The notes under the pieces are model-generated. The model made no database searches. It was not told the origin of the DNA and worked only from the letters and a program-made list of their open reading frames with translations. Of a stretch of 64,000 nucleotides of DNA, positions 33,425-43,300 are shown in pieces. Positions within the stretch are counted from its first letter, which is position 1. Each line of letters begins with the position of its first letter. The stretch spans positions 682,001-746,000 of the forward strand of contig JAJDXE010000010.1 of NCBI GenBank assembly GCA_022825265.1, given 5' to 3'. The translations under genes were made by a program, and so were the position numbers. This DNA comes from Dehalococcoidia bacterium. Its GTDB lineage: Bacteria > Chloroflexota > Dehalococcoidia > Bin125.

Positions 33425-36400
33425 ATGTCCTTGACGATTGAGATTCTTCCCGACCCGGCTGCGAATGACTTTCGCCTGGCGCAGATTGTTGCGGAACGGT
33501 CGTCGCCGCTTGAGCAGGTGAACATCCTGCATGGGTCGGCGTTGCAGCGGCTGTCGACGCAGCGGTGGTTGGCTGAGGCGAACGGCGGCGGTTTGGCCGG
33601 GGTGTATGGATTTACTCCGGTTGACCTGGCGCAGGCGGCGGCCCAGCTCGGTGAGGCGGAGGAGCGTCGGCGCTGGCCGTCAGGCGCTGATCTGGCGACG
33701 CTGCGGCGGGTCGTCGGGGCATTGCCGTTGAGCAGGCTTGATCCGGAGGCTCCCGGTGTGGCGTCGGCGTTGCTGCGGACGCTGACGGATCTGCGGGAGG
33801 CGGCGCTTTCTCCGGGCGACGTCCCGGATGGGGACTTGAGGACGGTCTTCTCGGCGTGGACGGGGGTTGTTTCCTCCTGCGATGACCGGACTTCGCGATA
33901 TGAGGACGCCGTTGATCCCAGGACTCCCGATGCCGCCTTTCGTGCAGCGCTTGGTGGCGGGCCGCTGATTGTCTCGGGGATTTACGACCTGACCCGGATT
34001 CAGCGGCTGTTGTTGGCTCGACTGTCGGCGGTGGCTGATGTGCGGATGCTTCTAGTTTCACCGTTGGACGATCCTGCATCGCCGGCGCAACGGACGCTGG
34101 CGGCGCTTCGCCGGGAGTTGAATCCTCGGGTGATTCGGTCGCTGATTCCGGCGACTCCGTTGGCTCCTGATCATTACTTCAGCGTTGGTGATCCGACGGC
34201 TGAGGCGGATGAGATTGCGAGCCGGATTCTCGAGCTTGGGCGCGATGGCGTTGCGTTTCATCGGGTGGCGATCCTGCATCAGCAGGGATCACCGTCCGAC
34301 GACCGGATCTGCGCTGCGCTGCAGCGGGCTGGTGTTGCCTCGTGGCGAATCGGTGGTCGGCAGCTGGCTCAGACGCCGATTGGTCATGCGGCTCTGACGG
34401 TGGCTGAGTTCTTGCTGGCGCCTGGCTCGGTTGAGCGGGGAGGCTTGCTTGACTGGGTTTCACATCGGGCATTGCGGGAACGCCCGCTGGGCATTGCACG
34501 AAGCCCAGGGCGATGGGAACGGGTCGCGCTCGACGCTGGCCTCACTCGTGGACTGCATGAGATGCGTCAGCGGTTGGATGGTTGGTTGGAGTCGGAGCCG
34601 ACTGAGGATGCCGGGCATCTCGCGGCTCTCGTCGGGGACTTGAGCGAGCGGAGCGTTGAGCTTGAGGAAGCTGGGTCGTGGGCTGCTGCCGCTGATGTGC
34701 TGCTTGAGGCGTTGGAGGACTATGTCGACGATGCGGAGGGCGAGTCTGAGCTGCTGGCGGCGGTCGGCGATGTCTTTGAGCAGCTCGGGGCGAATGATGG
34801 TCTTGGCGTGGAATGGTCGGCAAGCGACGGGCTGACGGCTCTTCACCGCGCGTTCGGATCTCGGGTGGTTCGCGATCCGCGACGGCTGGTCGGCGGGGTC
34901 AACGTGGGCGCTGCGACCGGGCCGGCTCGGGGGATTCGTTATGACGCGGTCTTCGTGGCCGGGGTCGCCGAGCGGGTGTTTCCCGCTGCGGGGCGACAGG
35001 ATCCGCTGCTGACCGATGAAGAGCGGGCGGCGGTCAACGCCCGTGTTCCCGACGCGCTGGCGCTGCAACGGGACCGGGCGGACAGTGATCGGCATGCGTG
35101 GGCACTTGCTCGACGTTCGGCGCGGCGGCAGTTCTCGGCGAGTTGGAGCCGGCGGAGCAGCGCCGTCGGTGGACCGGCCCGACCGTCGTCGCTGATCCTG
35201 GAGTCGGCGGGGGATTCGTCGTCCGTGGCCTCGGAAGTCGGCCTGGTCGAGAGCGGTCGGATCGAGCGGATCGAGACGTCGATCGTGACGACGACTCCGG
35301 CACAGGTGGATATCGAGTCGGAGGATTGGTCAACCATTCTCGCGACGCCGGAGGAACACAGTCTCGATCTCTCGGTGCTGACGGCTCCCGAGGTCGATAT
35401 CGGCGAGCTTCTACCGGAGATCTGGCCTCAGGCTGACCCTGCCTTGCATGCTCGTCGGCAACGCAGCGCATCCGGCTTCACCGACTTTGACGGCCTGCTT
35501 AATCGCGGCGCGCTTCCTGATGATTGGCAGCCGTTGGATCGTGTCTGGTCTGCTACCGCGCTCGAGACGTATGTGACCTGTCCCTATCGCTTCTACCTGC
35601 GGCATGTCGTCGGCGTGGAAGCGGAATCGGAGTCGGAGCGACCGGATCAGCCGCAGCGCCGGAGCCTGGGCCGATTAATCCGCCGGATCTTGTCGAGTTG
35701 GGTTCGCGAGTACGAACACTTCAAGGCCGACCGCACCTGGTTCGAGTACGCCGATAGCGCCAGTTACATGAATACTGTTGCTCGTCGGATCCTCGATTCG
35801 GCAGAGGCTTCGGGCGCGCTCGGTCCGCCGGCGAGTGTGTCGACGACGCGCTCTGAAATCCTTCGCGACCTTGATCGGGCGCGTCGGCGTGAGGCAGCCG
35901 ATGCTCGCGACGGCTGGAAGCCGCTTGAAGTCAATGTCGCGTTCGACGACGCGCCGATCCGCGTCGCCGGCGGGCGAACGCTGCGTCTGCGCGGGATCAT
36001 CGATCGCGTCGACGTCCAGGCCAGCGGGCGTCAGCGAGCGCTGAGTTTCTTCACCGGCCGAACGCTGCCCGATGTGCGCGGTTTCGTCAACGGATCCTCG
36101 TTTCTCTCGGTGGCCAGTCTGGCCGCGTTGACCCAGCGCGGCGTCCCGATCCGAGAGGCGGAGGTTGAACACCGCTCCGTCACCAGACGAGGAAAGTTTG
36201 AGTCGCAAACGCTGAAGGGTGAGTCGTTGGCGTCGAGTGGTGGTCAGTCTGCTCGCAGCGACGGTGAGCGGTTGCGGGACACCCTGGCGCTGATCGCCGA
36301 CCAGTTGGAGTCGGCAAACTTCGTCCCCTATCCAGGAAATCCGCTGCGCGACCGGCCCAACTGTCGGCGCTGTCCGTACGAATCGTCCTGTACTGCCGAT

Positions 36401-36484
36401 GTTGGGCGTCGCTACGAGCACAAGGCTCGACAGCAGCAGGACGCTGTCCGCGAACTCGAGATCCTGCGGCGGCAACGCCTATGA
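33425..36484 (+). CDS. AddB-like helicase/nuclease subunit with degenerate nuclease site
   Basis: 1019 aa, the structural partner of the AddA-like protein that follows. The N-terminal UvrD-like half lacks a Walker A motif (VNILHGSALQRLSTQRW where a GxxGxGKT loop would fall). The C-terminal PD-(D/E)xK fold keeps the four-cysteine Fe-S signature (VTCPYRFYL at about 720, NCRRCPYESSC near the end) and GIIDRVD. The catalytic (V/I)-D-Y-K-T-G strand, however, reads ALSFFTG, losing both Asp and Lys, and the QxxxY motif is not recognisable. It therefore looks like a non-catalytic scaffold that may bind DNA or Chi-like sequences. ATG 33425. Ends in ATGA overlap with addA-like. Confidence 0.82.
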   Translation: MSLTIEILPDPAANDFRLAQIVAERSSPLEQVNILHGSALQRLSTQRWLAEANGGGLAGVYGFTPVDLAQAAAQLGEAEERRRWPSGADLATLRRVVGALPLSRLDPEAPGVASALLRTLTDLREAALSPGDVPDGDLRTVFSAWTGVVSSCDDRTSRYEDAVDPRTPDAAFRAALGGGPLIVSGIYDLTRIQRLLLARLSAVADVRMLLVSPLDDPASPAQRTLAALRRELNPRVIRSLIPATPLAPDHYFSVGDPTAEADEIASRILELGRDGVAFHRVAILHQQGSPSDDRICAALQRAGVASWRIGGRQLAQTPIGHAALTVAEFLLAPGSVERGGLLDWVSHRALRERPLGIARSPGRWERVALDAGLTRGLHEMRQRLDGWLESEPTEDAGHLAALVGDLSERSVELEEAGSWAAAADVLLEALEDYVDDAEGESELLAAVGDVFEQLGANDGLGVEWSASDGLTALHRAFGSRVVRDPRRLVGGVNVGAATGPARGIRYDAVFVAGVAERVFPAAGRQDPLLTDEERAAVNARVPDALALQRDRADSDRHAWALARRSARRQFSASWSRRSSAVGGPARPSSLILESAGDSSSVASEVGLVESGRIERIETSIVTTTPAQVDIESEDWSTILATPEEHSLDLSVLTAPEVDIGELLPEIWPQADPALHARRQRSASGFTDFDGLLNRGALPDDWQPLDRVWSATALETYVTCPYRFYLRHVVGVEAESESERPDQPQRRSLGRLIRRILSSWVREYEHFKADRTWFEYADSASYMNTVARRILDSAEASGALGPPASVSTTRSEILRDLDRARRREAADARDGWKPLEVNVAFDDAPIRVAGGRTLRLRGIIDRVDVQASGRQRALSFFTGRTLPDVRGFVNGSSFLSVASLAALTQRGVPIREAEVEHRSVTRRGKFESQTLKGESLASSGGQSARSDGERLRDTLALIADQLESANFVPYPGNPLRDRPNCRRCPYESSCTADVGRRYEHKARQQQDAVRELEILRRQRL

Positions 36485-39450
36485 CGGACCATCGCGAGCC
36501 TCCGGTGGACCAGGATGTGCGCGAGCGGTTCATCAACGAGCTGGACAGATCGTTTTTTCTCGAGGCGGGCGCCGGTTCGGGCAAGACATCGGTGATCGTG
36601 GCGCGGGTCGTGAACCTGGTCCGCAATGGGCGCGCGTTGTCCGAGATCGTCGCGATCACGTTTACCGAGAAGGCGGCCGGGGAGCTGCGAGAGCGGATTC
36701 GCTCGGAACTCGCACTCGCGGGTTTGCACAGCGCCCTGCGTGATGTCGACGCGGCTCCGATTCAGACGATCCACGCGTTCGCCGCCGGCATTCTGCGGGA
36801 GCGGGCGCTCGATGCGGGACTGGATCCAGATTTCCGCGTGCTCGATCAACTGCAGGCCGATCTGCGATTCGCGCAGTCGTGGCGGTCATGGTTGTGGAGC
36901 GCCGACGGCCCCCGCGCGGCGCTGCAGCGGGCGCTGGATCTGGGGCTGGAGCTGCGTGATCTGCAGGCGGCGGCTGAGCAACTGTCGCGGAATCGTGACC
37001 TGACCGGCGACTACCGCTCGGGCGAGGCCGAGGAGGAGCAGCCAGAAGATCAGATCATGCGGGACGACGCGCTCGCGGGAGTCACCGACGAGCTGCGACG
37101 GTTCATCGACGAGGACGCTGCGCGTCGGCGGCGAGAGGGTGTGCTCACGTACGACGATTTGCTGCTGGAGGCGCGGGATTTGCTGGTTCGGTCGGCTGAG
37201 GCTCGGCGGGACCTGCGCAGCCGATATCGCTTCATCCTGATCGACGAGTTCCAGGACACCGACCCTTTGCAGGCGCAGATCGCGCTGTTGCTCGCCTCGG
37301 AGCCCGACACGGACGATTGGACGCAGGCGAGGCCGGGACCCGGTCGACTGGTGCTGGCCGGTGATCCCAAGCAGTCGATCTATCGCTTTCGCCGAGCGGA
37401 CATCGATATCTATGAGCAGGTGCGGGACATCTTCGCTGCGTCAGCGGAGACCTCGGCGATTACCAGCCTGTCGGTCAACTTCCGGGCGAAACCTCAGCTC
37501 TGCCGCTGGCAGAATCGTGTGTTGGCGGGAGTGCTCAAGCCCGACACGGACTATCCGCGCGCTCAGGCGCGATGGGAAGCGACGGTCCCGGATCGGACGG
37601 ATTCCGGGGCCAGTGTGGCGGTGATTCCGAGCAATCGACAGTTTGATCGGGCGCCGGAGGCTCGGGCTGCCGAGGCCGCGCTGATTGCCAATCTGATCAC
37701 TCACATGCGGACGTCAGATGCGGTGATCGGCTCGCTCGATGACGACGAACGAGCTCGAACGCCGGAATACCGGGACATTGCGATTCTCGTTCGGACCCGG
37801 ACCGGCGCTGATCTATACACGGCTGCACTCGATCGAGTGGGCATCCCGTATCACTTCGACAGCGGCCAGGGCTTCTACCAGCAGCCGGAGATTCGCGCGG
37901 TCGCGCATTTGCTGCAGGCTCTCGACGATCCTTCGGATGAGGCTGCTGCCGTCGCTGTGCTGAAGTCGCCGCTTGCGGCCGCTTCGGATTCGGAGTTGCT
38001 GCAACTGCGAAGCGCGATTGGGGACGGTCCGCTGCGGCTGGATCCGGAGTGCTTGCCTGAGTCGTATGAGGGTCGATTGCGCGAGCCGATTGCCGAGCTT
38101 GCGGCGCTGCGTCGCGAGCTGCCGCGATTCGGCCTGCCGGAACTGATCGATCACGTGATCCGGGCGTCGGGACTCTTGCAGGCTCAGGCGGTCGGCGCGC
38201 GACCAGCCAGTATGCGTCAGCGGCAGGCGAATCTGCGCATGCTCATCCAGCGAGCGGCCCACTTTGCCGACAATAACGACGACAGCCTGCGTCCGTTTGT
38301 GCGTTGGCTGTCGCAACGAGGGGTGCGCAGTTTGCCGGAGTCGGAGTCGGCCACGACCGAGGCGGACGACGATGCGGTGCGCGTGCTGACGATCCATCAG
38401 GCCAAGGGGCTTGAGTTTCCAATCGTGATCGTGCCGAAGCTGCAGGATCAGACGTGGTCGGGCGTGGACTTCATCGTCGACCGGCCGAACAACCGGGTCG
38501 AGTTCAAGCTGGGCGACGACCGCGAGCCGTTTCGCACGCCCGGCTACGCGGCGGCGCTGAGGCGGGATCGCGCGTACGCGGACGCCGAGGCGCGACGGAT
38601 GCTCTATGTGGCTGCCACACGCGCTCGCGACTGGCTGGTCTTGCCGTCGTTCCCGGCCGACAGTCTGTCGCGGCGTGACTCGTTCCACACCTATCTCGAC
38701 GAGGCTGCTCCGCACTGGCTGACTCGTGATGGCGATCGGGACACTGTGGTGCTGTCGCCGCGGACGTTCGATGCGGCGCCATCGCCGCAACCTGTGTTGC
38801 GCCTGCCTCCGTATGGGGAGCTGCGGGATCGATGGCGCGAACGTCACGACGCTGCGCTTGAGGGTGGAACGCGGTCGATCGCAACGGTTACGCCTTCACG
38901 ACTCGGTCAGTCGAGTGGCGACGCAAGGTTCGATGTTGGAGTCGACGAGAGCGAGCGGGATGATGACTCGATCAATCCGTTGGACTTCGGCAGGGCGGTG
39001 CATGAAGCGCTTGAGGTGGCCGATTTCAACGACCTCGAGGTCACGCGGCGGCGGACGATCTGCATTTGCCGGCGACATCACGTCCCAGAGGCAGCGGTGC
39101 TCGTACATATCGAGCGAGCGTTGCAATCGGACTTGCTCCGACGAGCTGCTCGGTCGGAGGTGGTTCATCGGGAGCTGCCACTGACGACGATCTCCCCAGA
39201 TGAGGATCGGACGACCATCGCTGAGGGCGTCGCGGACTTGCTGTTCTCTGATCAGGGTCGCTGGATCCTGGTCGACTACAAGTCGGATGAGTCGATTCCA
39301 GCCGAGCGGCAGGACAGTTACAACGAGCAGGTTCGCATGTATGCGTCGATGCTCGCGGAGGCCGGTGTGCAGGTCGGTGAAGCGTACATACTGCTGACTT
39401 CGACCGGCGAAGCGGTGGCTGTGCCGCTCGAAGAGGAACCTGCCTCCTAG
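36481..39450 (+). CDS. AddA-like UvrD-family helicase/exonuclease
   Basis: 989 aa. Superfamily 1A helicase: FLEAGAGSGKTSVIV (Walker A, 27-41), AITFTEKAAGELRERI, FILIDEFQDTDPLQ (motif II), VLAGDPKQSIYRFRRAD (motif III), LTIHQAKGLEFPIV (motif V) and RRMLYVAATRARDWL (motif VI). A C-terminal RecB-type nuclease is intact: EGVADLLF, then WILVDYKSDE (Asp and Lys) and YNEQVRMYASML (QxxxY). It should resect double-strand breaks for RecA-dependent repair with the AddB-like partner, providing the only visible ATPase and nuclease of the complex. ATG 36481 overlaps the addB-like stop (ATGA), so translation is coupled. Confidence 0.92.
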   Translation: MTDHREPPVDQDVRERFINELDRSFFLEAGAGSGKTSVIVARVVNLVRNGRALSEIVAITFTEKAAGELRERIRSELALAGLHSALRDVDAAPIQTIHAFAAGILRERALDAGLDPDFRVLDQLQADLRFAQSWRSWLWSADGPRAALQRALDLGLELRDLQAAAEQLSRNRDLTGDYRSGEAEEEQPEDQIMRDDALAGVTDELRRFIDEDAARRRREGVLTYDDLLLEARDLLVRSAEARRDLRSRYRFILIDEFQDTDPLQAQIALLLASEPDTDDWTQARPGPGRLVLAGDPKQSIYRFRRADIDIYEQVRDIFAASAETSAITSLSVNFRAKPQLCRWQNRVLAGVLKPDTDYPRAQARWEATVPDRTDSGASVAVIPSNRQFDRAPEARAAEAALIANLITHMRTSDAVIGSLDDDERARTPEYRDIAILVRTRTGADLYTAALDRVGIPYHFDSGQGFYQQPEIRAVAHLLQALDDPSDEAAAVAVLKSPLAAASDSELLQLRSAIGDGPLRLDPECLPESYEGRLREPIAELAALRRELPRFGLPELIDHVIRASGLLQAQAVGARPASMRQRQANLRMLIQRAAHFADNNDDSLRPFVRWLSQRGVRSLPESESATTEADDDAVRVLTIHQAKGLEFPIVIVPKLQDQTWSGVDFIVDRPNNRVEFKLGDDREPFRTPGYAAALRRDRAYADAEARRMLYVAATRARDWLVLPSFPADSLSRRDSFHTYLDEAAPHWLTRDGDRDTVVLSPRTFDAAPSPQPVLRLPPYGELRDRWRERHDAALEGGTRSIATVTPSRLGQSSGDARFDVGVDESERDDDSINPLDFGRAVHEALEVADFNDLEVTRRRTICICRRHHVPEAAVLVHIERALQSDLLRRAARSEVVHRELPLTTISPDEDRTTIAEGVADLLFSDQGRWILVDYKSDESIPAERQDSYNEQVRMYASMLAEAGVQVGEAYILLTSTGEAVAVPLEEEPAS

Positions 39451-39516
39451 TTCCGGCAGCGGGTATCGTCAGTCCGAACGTCAACCCCTCAATTTCTCTC
39501 AATGCAGGAGCCGCCG

Positions 39517-41079
39517 ATGGCCGTCACCCCGCTCAGTCCGCAGCAGATTCGCGAAGACCTGCTGATGCGCCGGCAGAAGATCGTCTCCGAGATGGGATCG
39601 GCCGAGCGCATCGCCCGCCAGCACGCCAAGGGGCGCATGACGATCCGCGAGCGTCTGGACAAGCTCTTCGACGCCGGCAGCTTCCGCGAAATCGGCACCT
39701 TCGCCCACTCCGAGATGCACGAGGTCCGCGACCGAACGCCCGGCGACGGCAAGATCGGCGGCTGGGGCACCATCGACGGCCGACCGGCCACGGCCGTCGG
39801 CGACGACGTCACCGTGCTGCACGGCTCCTCCTCGGTCGTTGGCGGCAAGCGCATGAAGCGCATCTACGAGCAGTCGCTGAAGCAGGGCGTGCCTCACGTC
39901 TACTTCGGCGAGACCGGCGGCGCCCGTCTGCCCGACGCCCTCGGCTCAGAAGGCTTCAGCAAGATCCCGCCTGGCATCGAGTCCGCCCGCCGGCGTCGGC
40001 GCATCCCAATGGCCACCGCGATCGTCGGAGAATCCTTCGGCGGCTCCAGCTTCCACAGCGCCTACTCCGACTTCACTGTCCAGGTCCGAGGCTCCGCCCT
40101 CAACGTATCCTCGCCGCGAGTGATCGAGATCGCCACCGGCGAGATCATCTCATTGCAAGACCTGGGCGGCGTCGACATTCACCTCGACCTCACCGGTCAG
40201 ATCGACCAGTCGGCCGAGTCCGAGGATGAAGCCATCGCGCTGATCAAGCAGTTCCTCTCCTACATGCCCTCCAACTGTTGGGAAACCCCGTCAATCCGCG
40301 AGGGCTACGACCACGCCGAACCCGACCCGGCCATCGCCGACCTCGTGCCCACCCGCCGGCAGCGCGCCTACGACATGCACCGCGTGATCAACCGCATCGT
40401 CGACGACGGCGAGATGCTGGAGTTCAAGCCCCGCTTCGGCCGCTCGCTGATCACCGCGCTCGCCCGGATCGGCGGTCACACAGTCGGAATCATGGCCAGC
40501 AACCCGATGTTCAACGCCGGCGCGCTCGACCCCAACACCTGCGACAAGGGCACCCAGTTCGTCTGCATGTGCGAAGCCTTCAACATTCCCACCGTCTGGT
40601 TGCAGGACGTGCCCGGCTTCATCGTCGGTTCGCAGCCCGAGCACGCCCGACTCCTGCACAAGGCGATCATGTTCATGGAAGCGCTCGGCCAGATGACCGT
40701 CCCGCGCATGACCGTCGTCCTGCGCAAGGCGTTCGGCCTCGCCTACTTCTCGCTCTCCGGCAACAGCATGGACAACTCCCTGATCACCGCCTGGCCCGGC
40801 GCCGAGATATCCTTCATGGACCCCGGAGTCGGAGTCAACGTCGTCCACGCCCGAGACATCGCCAATGCCACGGATCCCGACGCCGAACGTCAGCGTCTGG
40901 TCGACGAATGGACCCTCGGCCACGAGCCCTGGGGAGCCGCCGGGATCATGAACCTGGACGAGATCATCGACCCGGCAGATACGAGACGCTGGCTGCTCGA
41001 AAGCATCCAACGCTTCCCCGTCACCCCACCCCGCCGAGGAGAAACCAGAGAACTAGCCAGTTGGCCGACATGCGTGTGA
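39517..41079 (+). CDS. Acyl-CoA carboxylase carboxyltransferase (propionyl/methylcrotonyl-CoA carboxylase beta-type)
   Basis: 520 aa, two crotonase-like halves. The N-terminal half has RIARQHAKGRMTIRERLDKL (about 31-50), VGGKRMKRIYEQSLKQGVPH, YFGETGGARLPDALGSEGFS. The C-terminal half has IGGHTVGIMASNPMFNAGAL, QDVPGFIVGSQPEHARLLHK and FGLAYFSLSGNSMDNSLITA (oxyanion-hole glycines). It transfers CO2 from biotin to an acyl-CoA; with methylmalonyl-CoA mutase in the window, propionyl-CoA is a natural guess. The biotin carboxylase/carrier subunit is not nearby. AGGAG lies 6 nt before ATG 39517. It may instead act as a decarboxylase in a biotin complex. Confidence 0.9.
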   Translation: MAVTPLSPQQIREDLLMRRQKIVSEMGSAERIARQHAKGRMTIRERLDKLFDAGSFREIGTFAHSEMHEVRDRTPGDGKIGGWGTIDGRPATAVGDDVTVLHGSSSVVGGKRMKRIYEQSLKQGVPHVYFGETGGARLPDALGSEGFSKIPPGIESARRRRRIPMATAIVGESFGGSSFHSAYSDFTVQVRGSALNVSSPRVIEIATGEIISLQDLGGVDIHLDLTGQIDQSAESEDEAIALIKQFLSYMPSNCWETPSIREGYDHAEPDPAIADLVPTRRQRAYDMHRVINRIVDDGEMLEFKPRFGRSLITALARIGGHTVGIMASNPMFNAGALDPNTCDKGTQFVCMCEAFNIPTVWLQDVPGFIVGSQPEHARLLHKAIMFMEALGQMTVPRMTVVLRKAFGLAYFSLSGNSMDNSLITAWPGAEISFMDPGVGVNVVHARDIANATDPDAERQRLVDEWTLGHEPWGAAGIMNLDEIIDPADTRRWLLESIQRFPVTPPRRGETRELASWPTCV

Positions 41080-41097
41080 GCAAACGCCGCAGAACAC

Positions 41098-41835
41098 TCA
41101 GGTAGCACGGCGCTCGCGCATCCGGCGCTGCATCGCCTCCGAGGGTTTCGCCTGTTTGTGTCCCGTCTGCAGCTTGTTGCGGACTTCGCGGAGGATTCTT
41201 GGCGCTAGCCGATCTTCACGGTCAATGATGAACTCGATCACGGCATCGGGATCTCTAATCGCCAGCTCTCGCAGCGCCCAGCTCAGGGCCTTGACGTGCA
41301 GGTCGGCGCGCTCGTCGATGAAGAACTCGCAGATCTCCAGCGTCCGCCCGGCGTCGCCCTTACCCAAGTGACGCTCGTTCAGGGCGATCGTTGAGACCAA
41401 GCCGGCGCGCCGCCACCAAAAGTCTGAAGATGTCGCCCACTTGCGGACTCTCGCGTCGGTGACCTGCCCGCCTTGCCAGGCCGGACCACTGAGCTTGCGC
41501 GCGAAGTGATCGACGCTGGCCCAGCCGTCGAGCGTCCGCCCGAGTCGCTCGAGCTCTCGCCAGTTCAAGAGCGCAAACGTCGGCTTGTGCATCCAGGCCA
41601 AATCGAACGCGACCATCCTCGACTCATACGCCGGGCCATGCTCCGCTCGCCGTATCCTGCCGCTGCCTCCGTGCTCGACGAGGTGGTTGCAGATTTCCAA
41701 CACATCCTCGCCCCGGGCCGATTTCAACTCTCGAGCTTCGCGTCGGGCGATCCGGCGCAAGGCCGGGGTCATCAACACCTCGGGTGAGTCGAGAATCTCG
41801 CGCAGCAGCGCTTCAGCGCGTTCACCGACCTGCAC
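41098..41835 (-). CDS. AlkD-like DNA alkylation repair protein
   Basis: 245-aa HEAT-repeat protein. WASVDHFARKLSGPAWQGG, KWATSSDFWWRRAGLVSTIA, LNERHLGKGDAG and VKALSWALRELAIRDPDAVI follow the AlkC/AlkD glycosylase pattern (W..VD, WW.RR, K..GWALRE). AlkD removes bulky or positively charged alkyl adducts from DNA without base flipping; the substrate here is inferred from the family. GTG 41835 has GGAGGAG upstream and overlaps the end of the flavoprotein gene by 14 nt, so it is probably the last gene of the MFS-flavoprotein operon. Confidence 0.8.
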   Translation of the reverse strand: MQVGERAEALLREILDSPEVLMTPALRRIARREARELKSARGEDVLEICNHLVEHGGSGRIRRAEHGPAYESRMVAFDLAWMHKPTFALLNWRELERLGRTLDGWASVDHFARKLSGPAWQGGQVTDARVRKWATSSDFWWRRAGLVSTIALNERHLGKGDAGRTLEICEFFIDERADLHVKALSWALRELAIRDPDAVIEFIIDREDRLAPRILREVRNKLQTGHKQAKPSEAMQRRMRERRAT

Positions 41836-43300
41836 TGGCAGCGCTCCTCCCCGCGATCCTTCCGAACACGCTGCCGGCCATCAATCCTGATCCGCCGGCG
41901 TAGTTGTTGTAGAAGAGTCCACCGACGAGTTCGCCTGCGGCGTAGAGACCGGACATCGGTCGATCCTCGGTGTCCAGCACCTGTCCGCTGTTCGGATTGA
42001 TCTTCAATCCACCAAACGTGAATGTGATCCCGCAGGTCACGGCGTATCCGAGGTAGGGCGGCGAATCGAACGGCAAGGCCCAGTTCGACTTGGGAGGGCT
42101 GACTCCTCGCGTGCCGACTCTGTCGAGGGTTGAGGGGTTGAAGTCGTCGACGCCGTGTTCGGGACAGGACCGGTTGTATTCATCAATTGTCTGTTGCAGG
42201 CCGTCGGCATCGACACCGAGCGATTCCGCGAGAGCTTCGATGGTGTCGGCTTGCGCCATCGTCACCTGTCGGACGTGATACTCGTCGCGGAGCAAGTGCG
42301 CAGTGCGCTGATCAAAGAGCTGGAAGGCTGCGCGCTCGGGTTGAGCGAGAATCGCTCGTCCATATTTGGCGTAGGTGTAGTTGCGCACGTCGGCGCCCTC
42401 GTCGACGAAACGGTCGCCGTCCAGATTGACGATCAGCCCGTACGGATACGAGTGCTTCTGGTAGAGGTCGGCGACGATCCGGTTGCCCGTCGCCGGGGCG
42501 TTGAGGTCCCAGGCGACCGCGTGCGCGCCCGACCAGTTGCCGAATGGCTGCGCGCCGGCGTCGATCGCCGCCTGGATCGCGTCGCCGGTGTTGAACCTGG
42601 AGCCCCGAACCTTGGCCATGTCCCAGCCCGGACCGAGGTAACGGGTTCGCATCTCGATGTTGGCCTCAAAGCCGCCGGCCGCCAGCACGACGGCGTCTGC
42701 TTCAACCTGCTCGACGGCATCGTCGGTCCACAGTTCGACCCCGCAAATCCGCCGACCGTCGCGCAGTAGGTTCACGACTTTGCAGCCGTAGCGAACGTCG
42801 ATACCGACCCGTTCCGCGGCCTCGAACTCCTGGTCCGAGAGTCCCTTGCCTGCGCCGACCGCCTCGACCGTCAATCCGCCGTAGAAGACCAGCTTGCCGT
42901 CGACTTCGTTCGCCTGCCGACCGGTCATCAACGTGAACTTGACGCCTTGATCGCGGAGCCACTTCATCGTCGGAGCGGCCTCGCGGACCAGGGCCGAGGC
43001 CATGCCGTCGTCGATCAGTCCATCGGTCACTCGCGCCAGGTCATCGCGGAACTGTGCGATCTGGTAGGAGCCGACATCGACTCGATCGATCTCGGCCTCA
43101 CTGAGGTCGGGGATGATCTTGAGGATGTCGTCCATGCCGTTGTAGGGAAAGCGAAACCCGCCGCCGGTGAAGTAGGTGTTGCCGCCGCGCTCGCCCTCGG
43201 GAGCCTTCTCCAACACGGTCACTTCGGCGCCGTGTTCCCTCGCCGATAGCGCTGCGCACAGCGCTGCATTGCCCGCTCCAACCACAATCACGTGCGTCAC
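41822..43300 (-). CDS. FAD-dependent tricarballylate dehydrogenase-like flavoprotein (TcuA/fumarate reductase family)
   Basis: 492 aa. The FAD-binding motif THVIVVGAGNAALCAALSAR starts the protein, and GGNTYFTGGGFRF and DAVVLAAGGFEANIEMRTRY are typical of the fumarate reductase/succinate dehydrogenase flavoprotein family. The C-terminus reads TCGITFTFGGLKINPNSGQV, then GLYAAGELVGGLFYNNYAGG. Closest in style to tricarballylate dehydrogenase TcuA, which oxidises tricarballylate to cis-aconitate. The substrate is inferred. GTG 43300 overlaps the MFS stop by 4 nt (GTGA), so the transporter upstream probably brings in its substrate. Confidence 0.85.
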   Translation of the reverse strand: MTHVIVVGAGNAALCAALSAREHGAEVTVLEKAPEGERGGNTYFTGGGFRFPYNGMDDILKIIPDLSEAEIDRVDVGSYQIAQFRDDLARVTDGLIDDGMASALVREAAPTMKWLRDQGVKFTLMTGRQANEVDGKLVFYGGLTVEAVGAGKGLSDQEFEAAERVGIDVRYGCKVVNLLRDGRRICGVELWTDDAVEQVEADAVVLAAGGFEANIEMRTRYLGPGWDMAKVRGSRFNTGDAIQAAIDAGAQPFGNWSGAHAVAWDLNAPATGNRIVADLYQKHSYPYGLIVNLDGDRFVDEGADVRNYTYAKYGRAILAQPERAAFQLFDQRTAHLLRDEYHVRQVTMAQADTIEALAESLGVDADGLQQTIDEYNRSCPEHGVDDFNPSTLDRVGTRGVSPPKSNWALPFDSPPYLGYAVTCGITFTFGGLKINPNSGQVLDTEDRPMSGLYAAGELVGGLFYNNYAGGSGLMAGSVFGRIAGRSAASAGR

